Part shown: positions 10,262 to 18,498 of the stretch, piece after piece
Numbering within the stretch: the first letter of the stretch is position 1
How the letters are laid out: each line of letters opens with the position of its first letter
Origin: Anatilimnocola aggregata
GTDB taxonomy: Bacteria; Planctomycetota; Planctomycetia; Pirellulales; Pirellulaceae
Direction of reading: 5' to 3'
NCBI RefSeq assembly: GCF_007747655.1
Contig: NZ_CP036274.1
Coordinates: forward strand, 7,378,001 to 7,442,000
DNA: 64,000 bases
Notes under the pieces: model-generated
What the model saw: the letters and a program-made list of their open reading frames with translations, nothing else
What the model was told of the DNA's origin: nothing
Databases searched by the model: none
Position numbers and translations under genes: made by a program

Positions 10262-11263
10262 ATGAGTCGGATGCGGCAAGCGCTAAAGAATCTCGAAGCG
10301 CGCTTTCCCAGCGCCGGCTCGCAGTTGCCCTACGGAACCGAATCGACCATTCCACATTATGTCGGCCCGCTCCAAGGACTCGTCGATTCGTCCTGCGCAC
10401 ATTTGGTCGTCCAGCCTGTCATTGCGGAAAACGTGCGTGTGGCCCTCGCCGAGCCCGCCTCGCGCCCGCCACAACCAAGCTTGGAAGACTATTTGCAGCA
10501 GCGGACCATGCCGCGCCCCGAAGTAATGGAAGCCCCCGCGCCCGTTGTTCCTCCAGCGCCGACCGCGGCCCCTGTCAGCAATGCTCCGCTCGCGACCGAT
10601 GCCGACGCCCCAGCTTGGAAATTGAACGGACCGAAGCAAGAACTTTCCGCACTTGAGCAAACAATGGTCCGCCTGCTCGCCGATCCGCGGTTTGCCGGCG
10701 CGTATGGCGACCTGGCCGAACGCTTGTCGCAAGACTATGCGGAGCGAGCCGTTTCCAGCTTTGCCCTGGCAGCGATCGAACCGTGGCGCGGGCACACCGA
10801 ACTCGCCTTGGGCATTGCCGGGATGATCGCCGATCGTGGCGGAGATATCCTGCTCGTCGATGGTGGCGGATCAGGTTCCACGCTCTCGTTCGAAATGGGC
10901 TTGCCCCGCGCGCCTGGTTTGGCCCAATGGCTGGCCGCGCCGAACAGTTGGTCCAAATGGGTTCAACCCACGGGCCTGCGGAATCTTTATTTTCTTCCTG
11001 CAGGTACCGGTGAACCGGCCGCCGATCGCGACTGGGGATTAGTCCTGCCGTCGTTGCGGAATACTTTCCGCCAGGTAGTTTTTCACACTATCGAATCGCC
11101 GCCAGCGCGGCTCGAACTCTTAACGCGCGCGGCAACTGCGACCTATCTGACAGTTCCGCTGGGCATCGCTGAGACAATTCCTGCCCAACAAATGCTGACT
11201 CGGCTGCGCAGCAAGGGAGCCCGGGTGTTAGGCTGTATTGCCGCTCAGGCATCTGGCTCCTAA
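10262..11263 (+). CDS. CpsD/BY-kinase-like protein with degenerate nucleotide-binding motifs
   Basis: A 333-residue protein with a Pro/Ala-rich linker (about 60-120) and a C-terminal domain laid out like the MinD-type fold of bacterial tyrosine kinases. The place of Walker A is taken by EPWRGHTE (173-180), with no lysine where the G-K-T would be. The DxD motif is replaced by LLVDGGGSGST (197-207). No terminal tyrosine cluster is present. The order Wzz-like, ATPase, CpsD-like matches exopolysaccharide loci, so I infer a non-catalytic or altered partner of the Wzz-like protein. GAGGAA precedes the start ATG at a suitable distance. Confidence 0.7.
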   Translation: MSRMRQALKNLEARFPSAGSQLPYGTESTIPHYVGPLQGLVDSSCAHLVVQPVIAENVRVALAEPASRPPQPSLEDYLQQRTMPRPEVMEAPAPVVPPAPTAAPVSNAPLATDADAPAWKLNGPKQELSALEQTMVRLLADPRFAGAYGDLAERLSQDYAERAVSSFALAAIEPWRGHTELALGIAGMIADRGGDILLVDGGGSGSTLSFEMGLPRAPGLAQWLAAPNSWSKWVQPTGLRNLYFLPAGTGEPAADRDWGLVLPSLRNTFRQVVFHTIESPPARLELLTRAATATYLTVPLGIAETIPAQQMLTRLRSKGARVLGCIAAQASGS

Positions 11264-11308
11264 CTTTCGAATATGGTCCGGCAAACCGCCCCCCGCGCAT
11301 CCCAGCAC

Positions 11309-12238
11309 ATGGCAAAAATACTCGTCACCGGCGGCTGTGGCTTTATTGGCTCGCATCTGGTCGATGCCCTCGTCAAACGCGGCGATCAGGTTCGCGTGCT
11401 CGATCTGCCAGATTCGGATAAACGCGAAAACCTCGGGGCGAATCGGCATCGCGTGCAATTGTTCGTCGGTGATGTCGCCGACCTGCAAATCGTGAAGCAA
11501 GCGGTGGACGGCGTCGACATCGTCTTCCATCAGGCAGCCTTGGCATCGGTGCCCCGCAGCGTCGAAGATCCGCTCGCCACGCATTCGGCCTGCGTCACCG
11601 GCACCCTTGTGGTTTTGCATGCCGCCCAGCAAGCGGGCGTCAAGCGAGTGGTCTATGCCGCCTCGAGCAGCGCTTACGGCAATCAGCCCACACCGCTGAA
11701 GAAAGAAACGGACTTGCCGTCGCCTATATCGCCTTATGCTGCTGCGAAACTGGCGGCCGAACACTATTGCCATTCGTTCTATCACAGCTATGGCCTGGAG
11801 ACCGTTTCGCTGCGGTACTTCAACGTGTTTGGTCCGCAGCAGGATCCGAATGGTCCCTACGCAGCCGTAGTTCCCCTCTTTGCGCAAAAGCTGCTCGCCG
11901 GCCAGGCACCCACCATCTATGGCGATGGTAAACAAACTCGCGATTTCACCTACATCGATAACGTGGTGCAAGCGAACCTACTCGCCTCGCAAGTGCCCGC
12001 AGCAGCTGGGCAAACCTTCAACGTCGGTAGCGGACAGGCCACCAGTTTGCTCGACATGCTCGGCATGCTGCAGCCCATTATCGGCACCAATCTCAAGCCC
12101 AACTTCGCCCCTTCCCGCGCGGGCGATGTGCGCGATAGCCTCGCCGATATTTCTCTCGCCCGCCAAGTGCTCGGATATAACCCGACCATTGATCTGAAAG
12201 AAGGGATGCTGCGAACCGTCGCCGCGATGAAGGGCTAA
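11309..12238 (+). CDS. NAD-dependent epimerase/dehydratase, UDP-sugar 4-epimerase type
   Basis: An extended short-chain dehydrogenase of 309 residues from ATG 11309 (MAKILVTGG); an ATG twelve codons upstream is possible. The Rossmann glycine motif GGCGFIGSH is at 8-16, a serine sits in ASSSAYG near 118, and the catalytic Y-x-x-x-K is in SPYAAAK near 143-147. The R-Y-F-N-V-F-G-P-Q-Q-D-P block is typical of UDP-GlcNAc/UDP-glucose 4-epimerases (WbpP/GalE group). It would supply activated sugar for the polysaccharide made by this locus. It follows the CpsD-like gene by 45 bases and is probably in the same transcript. The downstream inverted repeat at 12252-12388 separates it from a convergent gene. 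Confidence 0.9.
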   Translation: MAKILVTGGCGFIGSHLVDALVKRGDQVRVLDLPDSDKRENLGANRHRVQLFVGDVADLQIVKQAVDGVDIVFHQAALASVPRSVEDPLATHSACVTGTLVVLHAAQQAGVKRVVYAASSSAYGNQPTPLKKETDLPSPISPYAAAKLAAEHYCHSFYHSYGLETVSLRYFNVFGPQQDPNGPYAAVVPLFAQKLLAGQAPTIYGDGKQTRDFTYIDNVVQANLLASQVPAAAGQTFNVGSGQATSLLDMLGMLQPIIGTNLKPNFAPSRAGDVRDSLADISLARQVLGYNPTIDLKEGMLRTVAAMKG

Positions 12239-12251
12239 CCTAAACCCACTT

Positions 12252-12388
12252 AGCGCGACGCGTCAGCGAGGGGACATTCGCTGCCGGGTTCTAATTCAGC
12301 CGCGCATGCTTTCTTGCGCAATTGATTGACCGTGGTCCCTCACGCCTGAACGCTGGTTCACAAAATCCCCTCGTTGACGCGTCGGGCT
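12252..12388. repeat. Long inverted repeat (family B) between convergent genes
   Basis: Arms at 12252-12274 and 12366-12388 match in 21 of 23 positions (core CGACGCGTCAGCGAGGGGA). They enclose about 90 bases with no open frame. The element fills the gap between the convergent epimerase and glycosyltransferase genes, so it may act as a two-way transcript end. Confidence 0.75.
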
Positions 12389-12424
12389 GTGTAAGGCGTG
12401 CAATTCGAGGCAAGAGCGGGAGTA

Positions 12425-13192
12425 TTAAACGCCCAGCCAATTCTTTACGCCGAGGCGAAAGATGATCCAGAGCGCTGCGAGAGCTTCGCGACTGTTGATC
12501 TTCGACTGACCACGCTCGCGATCGGCGAACAGAATGGGGGACTCAGCAAACCTCGCCCCCACTCGTTTCAAGTGCCACAGAATCTCTTCTTGAAACGAGT
12601 AGCCCCGACTGCGAATCTGCTCGAACACTATTTTCTTCAGCGTAGCAACACGGAAGCAGCGGAAGGCACCGCTGCAATCGCGGGGCTTAAGTCCGAGCGA
12701 AGTGCGGGCATAAAAGTTGACTGCCTTGCTCATCAGTTGCCGTTTAAGCGGCCAATCTTTCACGCCGCCGCCGGGGCAATAGCGCGAGCCGATCATCACG
12801 TCGGTTGTTTCCATCCCTGCGATCAGTGCCGGAATGTACCGCGGATGATGACTGAAGTCGGCATCCATGTTCAGCAGGTAGTCGTAGTCGTGGGCAATTG
12901 CGTACTGCATTCCCGCAATAATCGCGGTTCCCAAGCCAAGTTTGCCAGCCCGATGCAGTACGTGCACGCGCGGGTCCGCACTTGCTCGCTCATCGGCCCA
13001 CTGACCAGTTCCATCGGGCGAGTTGTCGTCGATCACGAGGATGTCGACGTGCGGCGCGACGGCAAAGATTTCATCGACCAACTGCGGTAAGTTGGCCAGT
13101 TCGTTGTACGTGGCCACACTCACGAGCGTGCGTGCCGAACTCTGCGCGGGAGGAATTTCGTCGACGGGCATGGGGAGAGTCGAAGTGGTCAT
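12425..13192 (-). CDS. Family 2 glycosyltransferase, polyprenol-phosphate mannosyltransferase type
   Basis: A 255-residue GT2 enzyme of the Dpm1 group, transferring a sugar from a GDP/UDP donor to polyprenyl phosphate. The GT-A signature is clear: YNELAN near 29-34, VIDDNSPDGTG at 53-63, the DxD region MDADFSHHP at 109-117, and GSRYCPGGGV in the acceptor loop. It lacks the C-terminal membrane helices seen in some relatives, so it is probably membrane-associated through its lipid acceptor. It is convergent with the epimerase gene and close to the polysaccharide locus, which suggests a role in lipid-linked sugar supply for glycan or glycoprotein synthesis. Confidence 0.92.
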   Translation of the reverse strand: MTTSTLPMPVDEIPPAQSSARTLVSVATYNELANLPQLVDEIFAVAPHVDILVIDDNSPDGTGQWADERASADPRVHVLHRAGKLGLGTAIIAGMQYAIAHDYDYLLNMDADFSHHPRYIPALIAGMETTDVMIGSRYCPGGGVKDWPLKRQLMSKAVNFYARTSLGLKPRDCSGAFRCFRVATLKKIVFEQIRSRGYSFQEEILWHLKRVGARFAESPILFADRERGQSKINSREALAALWIIFRLGVKNWLGV

Positions 13193-13344
13193 CGGGCGTA
13201 GCTTCCTCAGAAGAAATCGCCCTTTTTTGTGGCGATATTTCGATTCTACGTCCGCAATTTCTCACTCCGCAAAAGTTGCTTCGCTGCCAGGCAATTCGAT
13301 CCGCACAGCCCGCACATTCCGAACTGCGGCCAACGCAATCGAGT

Positions 13345-13417
13345 GGGGTCGGGAGTCTTCGGCGATTAATGGCTCAACGATGTGGTGGCCGGTTGCTCGC
13401 CAAAGACTCCCGACCCC
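13345..13417. repeat. Inverted repeat (family C), 21-base arms
   Basis: Arms at 13345-13365 and 13397-13417 match with a single mismatch (core GGGGTCGGGAGTCTTYGGCGA) around a 31-base centre. A degenerate copy is at 2163-2225 with the same centre length. It lies between the small coiled-coil gene and the glycosyltransferase gene. Confidence 0.8.
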
Positions 13418-13433
13418 GGACCAACGGTGCTTC

Positions 13434-13601
13434 TTAACCGCGCAGCTTGGTTGCTTCCGCTTCCATGGCCGCAATGTCTTTTTCCAGTTTGCGAACTTCT
13501 TCCACGTCGTCCATTTGCTTTTTCGCGCCCGCCAATTGCTGCTTCAGCATCGGCAGCTTCTGGCGAATCACTTCCAACCGCTTCTTGGCTTTGCCATCCA
13601 T
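13434..13601 (-). CDS. Small coiled-coil protein, function unknown
   Basis: A 55-residue protein starting at ATG 13601, with GAGG nine bases upstream. The frame is open to 13769 but that extension overlaps apbE and looks non-coding. Nearly the whole protein is a charged heptad-like helix (Lys, Glu, Leu, Met), ending in KLRG. There is no cysteine, no signal peptide and no known motif. It lies downstream of apbE on the same strand. I cannot assign a function. Confidence 0.55.
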   Translation of the reverse strand: MDGKAKKRLEVIRQKLPMLKQQLAGAKKQMDDVEEVRKLEKDIAAMEAEATKLRG

Positions 13602-13707
13602 CTTCGTTGTACCTCGCACTGATTCTGATCGCTCGTCTGTTTGTAAATTACTTGACGACTTAGCCGTTTGATAGAGCCTGGCGAAAGAGCGCCAGAGAAT
13701 ACATCGC

Positions 13708-14751
13708 TTATTCGTTGGCGACAGTTGCAAACCTCGCCGAAGCATGCTTTTGCACATTCGTGCCGTCATCGGCGGCCGTGATCATCAGCGCGCTGGTTTC
13801 AGGGCAACTGTCGATGAGCTTGTTTCCCTGCTCGGGCCCCAGCACGGCAACAGCGGAGGCGAGTGCATCGGCTTCGATGCCGCGCGGGGCGATCACAGTC
13901 ACGCTCAAGCGGCCGCTTAGCGGTTGGCCAGTGCGTGGGTCAATCAGGTGCGAATAGCGCCGCCCGTTCACAATCAGGTGCTGACGTGCTTCGCCCGAAG
14001 TGGAGATCGCCTGCTGTTTGAGGTAAACGAATGTCGTGGGTTCCTCGGTGGGATTGAGCGGAGCGAGGCCCACCTTCCAGCCCATTTCACCGGGGGGCGG
14101 ATCACCAGCGGCGATGTCGCCGCTGGCGCGCACGAGTGCGCGGGCAATGCCACTCTTCGCCAGTGTTTTCAGCCCTTCGTCCGCCGCGAACCCCTTGGCG
14201 ATGCCACCCAAGTCCAACCTCATTTTCTCGTGGTGCAAAGAGACGCGTCGCTGCTTCGAGTCGGTTTGCAGTTTTCGATAGCCGACGCTGGCAAAAGCCT
14301 CTTTCAATTGCGCTTCGTCAGGAAGTTGGTGCTGCCGACGAGCACGCCGCCACAACTTGGTGAGGGGTCCAATGGTGGCATCAAAGGCCCCGCCCGAAAG
14401 CGAAGCCACCTGCTCGGCCTTGGAAAGGACGTGGAAGAGATCGTCGCTAACCGGAACCGGTTGGGGTGTTGGCGCAGAAGCGCTCAACTTCGAGAGCTCG
14501 CTCTCCAAGTTGTAGTCGTTGAGTTTTCCATCGAGTTCGGCAATCCGGGCAAAAGCCGCAGCAATTCCCTGGTCGGCAAGCGACTTTTCGGCGGCATACA
14601 CGACAATCTCAAACTCAACCCCCATATGGACTTGAGTTTGATTGAAACGGGCCAGTTCGGCAGCCTTCGCCGGTTCCCAGGGGCAAACGATGGCCCAGCA
14701 GCAGATGGCGAGGCCCAGCCATCGCTGCCCCGCAAAGTTTGCCAGGTTCAT
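13708..14751 (-). CDS. apbE: ApbE family FAD:protein FMN transferase
   Basis: A periplasmic flavinyltransferase that attaches FMN to a Thr of target proteins such as Rnf/Nqr subunits. The start at ATG 14751 has AGGA nine bases upstream and yields an N-terminal signal sequence (hydrophobic to about residue 30, ending AKAAE). Family motifs follow in order: SGGAFDATIGPL, LDLGGIAKGFAAD, GDIAA, and SHLIDPRTGQPL near the C-terminus. At 347 residues the length is normal. No Rnf or Nqr gene is in the window, so its substrate is elsewhere. It is divergent from the disordered protein gene at 14886. Confidence 0.93.
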   Translation of the reverse strand: MNLANFAGQRWLGLAICCWAIVCPWEPAKAAELARFNQTQVHMGVEFEIVVYAAEKSLADQGIAAAFARIAELDGKLNDYNLESELSKLSASAPTPQPVPVSDDLFHVLSKAEQVASLSGGAFDATIGPLTKLWRRARRQHQLPDEAQLKEAFASVGYRKLQTDSKQRRVSLHHEKMRLDLGGIAKGFAADEGLKTLAKSGIARALVRASGDIAAGDPPPGEMGWKVGLAPLNPTEEPTTFVYLKQQAISTSGEARQHLIVNGRRYSHLIDPRTGQPLSGRLSVTVIAPRGIEADALASAVAVLGPEQGNKLIDSCPETSALMITAADDGTNVQKHASARFATVANE

Positions 14752-14885
14752 GCCAACGGTCCTCTTCGACGGGCTCACTGCAATTTGCGCAAGTTTAAGC
14801 GGAGAAACGACTTCCCTGCCGTGATTGCAGCCGCTATATTAAGCAGCTTGGCAGAAAATCTTCTCCTTACAAACTGTACCACGGC

Positions 14886-16457
14886 ATGGCTGATACACCA
14901 AGAAAAGACCACTGGGCATCGTTGCTTGAAAGCATCGGTCTCGCTTCCTCGTCTCCAGCAGCAGCTGCTGCTGCTCCCGAGGCCCCGCCAGTCGAGCCGC
15001 CACCGGCACCTGTCGCGCCCGAGCCCGTCGCTGCTACTCCAGTGGCAGCTGCGCCAACGGTCGCTGCGCCAGCTCCGGTAGCTGAAGTTGCCAAGCCCAT
15101 CGCCAAAAAGCCCGCCAAGACCTCCGGTCATTGGGGCAAACTAGCTGGCATGCTAGGACTTTCGGTCGCCCAGGCCGAACCCGAGCCAGAGCCAGAGCCT
15201 GAACCAGAGCCCGCGCCAGCGCCAGTGCCCACTCCGGTGGCCAAGGTCGAAATTCAACAACGTGAAGTCGCGCGGATGGCACCCGTCGCCGACGATCTTC
15301 CTGCCGACCTGTTTGCTCCGCCCGCACGAGCCGAAGCCGATACTCGTCCCGCACGACCAGAACGCGAAGACCGCGGGCGCGGCAATCGCGAGCGGGCAGA
15401 CCGCGATCGCAGTGAGCCACGCCGCGAAAATCGTGGTGGCGAACGAGGCGAACCACGTCGCGAACGTGAGCCACGCAGCAGCGAAACACGTGAAACCCGC
15501 GAGCCTCGCGGAGCTGAACCACGCAGTGCCGAACCTCGGGCTGCCGAACCTCGCGACTCGCGCGGTCCAGATTCACGCGGGCGCGATCATCGCGGCCACG
15601 ATGCCGGTCGTCGTCCCCCACGCGAGACTCCCACTCCACGTCGCGGCTTTGGCGATGGCGTGATTGAAGATTGGCCGCCAGAAACACATCCCGAGCCTGT
15701 GAGCGAAGCCGTCGATCACGAAGATGACTTTGTGCCCGCCCGCGAACCACTCGATGAACCAGCTGCCGACGATCGTTTGGGCTTTGATCGCCCGAGCGAA
15801 GAAGGTGGTGAAGGTAGCGATCCACGTCGCCGCCGCCGTCGTCGTCGCCGTGGTGGCCGCCGCGATGAAGTCGAAGCAAGTGCCGCACCGGCACGCGCGC
15901 CGCGCGACGAGGATTTCGATTTCGCACCAGTCCCCGATGCTTTTGTCGACGACGAGTTTGCTCCTGAACCCCTCGCAGATGACGACCACCTGGCTGCCGA
16001 AGATCGCCCCAGTCGGCCCGAACCACGCGAAGGCGAAAGTGAAGACCGGGGGCCGCGCCGTCGTCGCCGTCGTCGCCGTGGTGGCTCGCCGCGCGAAGAA
16101 GGTGCCGAAGCTCCCCGCAGTGCAGCACCTGCACGCAGTGTGGATCGTGACGATTCCGATTCTGATCTGGACGATGAATTCATTAGCCCGGCACCTCCCC
16201 GTCCAACTTCCGCTTCACGTGGTCGCCCCCAGCGCGACGCGCGACACAATCCCGAAGATGATGAAGTCGACGAATCCCTGGCCGCCGAGTTGGGCGAAGG
16301 GGGCGATGAGGGTGAAGAAGGCCACGCTCACAAGAAAATTCCCACCTGGCAAGATACCGTGGGAATGCTGATCGACGGCAACATGAACGCTCGCTCCGAA
16401 CGGCCCGAACATCGCGGTGGCGGTGGGCGCGGTCGTCGTCCGCCAAATCGGCGATAG
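14886..16457 (+). CDS. Large disordered Arg/Glu/Pro-rich protein with conserved short ends
   Basis: A 523-residue protein, almost entirely low-complexity. Two short related motifs, DHWASLLESIGL near residue 8 and GHWGKLAGMLGL near 78, flank an Ala/Pro block. A long R/E/P-rich region (about 150-260) repeats REPR and AEPR units. Two Arg-only runs ending in RGG occur near 315-325 and 392-402, separated by acidic stretches. The C-terminus contains IPTWQDTVGMLIDGNMNAR, the one segment that looks folded and conserved in planctomycete proteins of this sort. Arg/RGG runs suggest binding to RNA or to polyanions, but this is inference. The reading frame is supported by the alternation of conserved motifs, not by homology to a known enzyme. 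Confidence 0.7.
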   Translation: MADTPRKDHWASLLESIGLASSSPAAAAAAPEAPPVEPPPAPVAPEPVAATPVAAAPTVAAPAPVAEVAKPIAKKPAKTSGHWGKLAGMLGLSVAQAEPEPEPEPEPEPAPAPVPTPVAKVEIQQREVARMAPVADDLPADLFAPPARAEADTRPARPEREDRGRGNRERADRDRSEPRRENRGGERGEPRREREPRSSETRETREPRGAEPRSAEPRAAEPRDSRGPDSRGRDHRGHDAGRRPPRETPTPRRGFGDGVIEDWPPETHPEPVSEAVDHEDDFVPAREPLDEPAADDRLGFDRPSEEGGEGSDPRRRRRRRRRGGRRDEVEASAAPARAPRDEDFDFAPVPDAFVDDEFAPEPLADDDHLAAEDRPSRPEPREGESEDRGPRRRRRRRRGGSPREEGAEAPRSAAPARSVDRDDSDSDLDDEFISPAPPRPTSASRGRPQRDARHNPEDDEVDESLAAELGEGGDEGEEGHAHKKIPTWQDTVGMLIDGNMNARSERPEHRGGGGRGRRPPNRR

Positions 16458-16488
16458 TTCGCACCGCTCTGTTCTGAAGTTACGATTG

Positions 16489-16525
16489 AGAGACAGGTAA
16501 GCCTTGCATTTGCTTTCCTGTCTCT
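16489..16525. terminator. Inverted repeat after the disordered protein gene, possible terminator
   Basis: Perfect 9-base arms AGAGACAGG (16489-16497) and CCTGTCTCT (16517-16525) enclose 19 bases. It lies 32 bases after the stop codon at 16457 and 33 bases before the next start. There is no T run, so it could be a weak terminator or a leader structure for the decarboxylase gene. Confidence 0.4.
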
Positions 16526-16557
16526 TCACTCAAAACAATTAGCTCAGAACCTCTCCC

Positions 16558-18201
16558 ATGTCTCGTTATCACGAGCTGCTCGAGCAATTGAGGCAGGCAT
16601 TTCCGGCACCGGTTTCGAATCCGGTGCACGACGGTTATGTCGTCTTCTCGTTACTGAAAGCACTTGATCGCGTCGATGCCCTGAAGACGCAGGCTCCCAT
16701 TCTGGGGACGCCGCGACTTCCCGACTATGCAGCAGCGGGCCTCTCGCAGTTGCCGGCCTGCGGCTCATCGCTGGAAGAAGTGATTCCTGAATTGGTCCGC
16801 TGCCTTGATGGCCAGCTGATCTTTGGCCATCCGCGCAGCCAGGTGAACGTCGTCGCACATCCTTCGATCGCCAGCATTATCGGCGTCGTCCTGCCGTCGA
16901 TGTACAACCCGAATCTTTGCAGCGATGAAACCAATCTCGGATTCTCCGAAGCGGAAGTTCGCGTAGCCGCGATGACGGCTCAACTGGTGGGTTACGACGC
17001 GGCGAATGCCGGCGGGCTGTTCACCTTTGGCGGCACCGGCACGCTGCTGTACGGCATCAAGATCGGCCTGGAAAAGGCGATTCCGGACGTCTTCGAGCGC
17101 GGGCTTCAGCAGCCGGCGGTCGTGCTTTGTTCCCAGCAAAGCCACTATGCCGCCGCCACAGCTGCCGGCTGGCTGGGACTCGGGCAGCAAAGCGTGGTGC
17201 GAGTCAAAACGCATCCGAACAATTCACTTGAGATTGCAGCACTCGAAGTTGCCTTTCGCGACGCACATGCTGCTGGTCAGCGCATCGCCGCGATTGTGGC
17301 GACAATGGGCACGACTGATGCCTTCGGTGTCGACGACCTGGCAGGCATCTATGGCCTGCGCGAACGATTGATCGACGAGCTAAAACTCGACTATCGGCCC
17401 CACATTCATGCCGACGCGGTCATCGGCTGGGCCTGGGCGGTGTTCAACGACTACGACTTCTCCGCCAATACGCTTGGCTTTCGCGGGCGAACATTGCGGG
17501 CCCTCGCGGCCACTCAACATGCCATGCAGCACCTCAAGCTGGCAGACTCCGTTGGTATCGACTTCCATAAAACCGGGTTTGCACCTTATATCTCGTCGTT
17601 GTTCCTGCTGCGCGACCGCGCCGACTTCAGCCAGATTGTTCGCGATCGCGCGACGACTCCGTATTTGTTTCATTCGGGTGAGTATCATCCGGGGCTATTC
17701 TCGCTCGAAACATCCCGCAGCGCGACAGGGGTGATGGCAGCCCTTGCGAACCTGCTGCTCTTAGGTCGTGAGGGTTTTCAAACGCTCATTGGCCATGCTG
17801 TCGAAATGGCCGAACTGCTGCGCGAGCAGATCGGCGCTCGGCCAGAACTATCGGTGATGAACGACCAGAACTACGGGCCGGTCACGCTGTTCCGCGCTTA
17901 TCCGCGCGGGACCGATACCTTCTTGGTCAAGCAGCGCGAGCAGCACGACCCGACCTATCGCGAGCAACTGCGGCAGAACAACGAGCTGAACCGGCTAATC
18001 TACGAACGGGTGCATGCAGAAGCGATGGCCGGACGCGGTGTGGCTTTGGGCTATACCGGCGAATATCGCACGGCCGATTGCGGCGAACCGATCTCCGCGC
18101 TCAAGAGTTACGTGCTATCACCCTTTGCCGACGAGGGTCGCATGGGCTCGGTCATCTCGCATGTGCTGGCAGCGCGCGAGCAGTTGCTCACCAGTTCTTA
18201 G
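16558..18201 (+). CDS. PLP-dependent group II amino-acid decarboxylase
   Basis: A 547-residue fold-type I enzyme. The glycine-rich GGLFTFGGTGTLLYG segment near 150-165 is typical of cofactor phosphate binding. The internal-aldimine lysine is in GIDFHKTGFAPY near 335-346, and HIHADAVIGWAW contains the Asp that contacts the pyridine ring. The closest recognisable group comprises the L-2,4-diaminobutyrate, glutamate and aromatic-amino-acid decarboxylases; I cannot read substrate specificity. It lacks a signal peptide and would be cytosolic. The gene stands alone between a hairpin and the lpxA-like gene, and no transporter is next to it. Confidence 0.88.
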   Translation: MSRYHELLEQLRQAFPAPVSNPVHDGYVVFSLLKALDRVDALKTQAPILGTPRLPDYAAAGLSQLPACGSSLEEVIPELVRCLDGQLIFGHPRSQVNVVAHPSIASIIGVVLPSMYNPNLCSDETNLGFSEAEVRVAAMTAQLVGYDAANAGGLFTFGGTGTLLYGIKIGLEKAIPDVFERGLQQPAVVLCSQQSHYAAATAAGWLGLGQQSVVRVKTHPNNSLEIAALEVAFRDAHAAGQRIAAIVATMGTTDAFGVDDLAGIYGLRERLIDELKLDYRPHIHADAVIGWAWAVFNDYDFSANTLGFRGRTLRALAATQHAMQHLKLADSVGIDFHKTGFAPYISSLFLLRDRADFSQIVRDRATTPYLFHSGEYHPGLFSLETSRSATGVMAALANLLLLGREGFQTLIGHAVEMAELLREQIGARPELSVMNDQNYGPVTLFRAYPRGTDTFLVKQREQHDPTYREQLRQNNELNRLIYERVHAEAMAGRGVALGYTGEYRTADCGEPISALKSYVLSPFADEGRMGSVISHVLAAREQLLTSS

Positions 18202-18498
18202 AACGCTTGCCGAGCATACTTTCAGGTCGAGATCGGTCTCTGCTAGCGTCGATGCGGAAAGCTAGGCAGAGCGTGTGCCGTGGGAAGAAAAAATTGATGT
18301 CGACAGGTTCAGCAAACTTGGCATAATCCGCACCTGCGCTTCAACGCGCAGACCGGGTTTTTCCGATTTCATTGCTAGACACGGAACGATGTGGGGCGGC
18401 GACGAGCGTCGCAATGAGTGCGACTGTTCGGCCCACTACTGCAACTGACCCAAAACCCCCATGAGCGACGACCCAGCTGTCGCGAGAAAAGAGCACCT

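Noticed and set aside
15824-16090. Short CGT/CGC repeats resembling a repeat array
   Set aside because: They encode Arg runs within a protein gene and are irregular; this is not CRISPR or a tandem satellite.
15034-16134. 366-codon minus-strand frame opposite the Arg-rich protein
   Set aside because: It arises from the repeated CGC/CGT codons of the plus-strand gene; the plus frame has a conserved C-terminal segment and this one does not.
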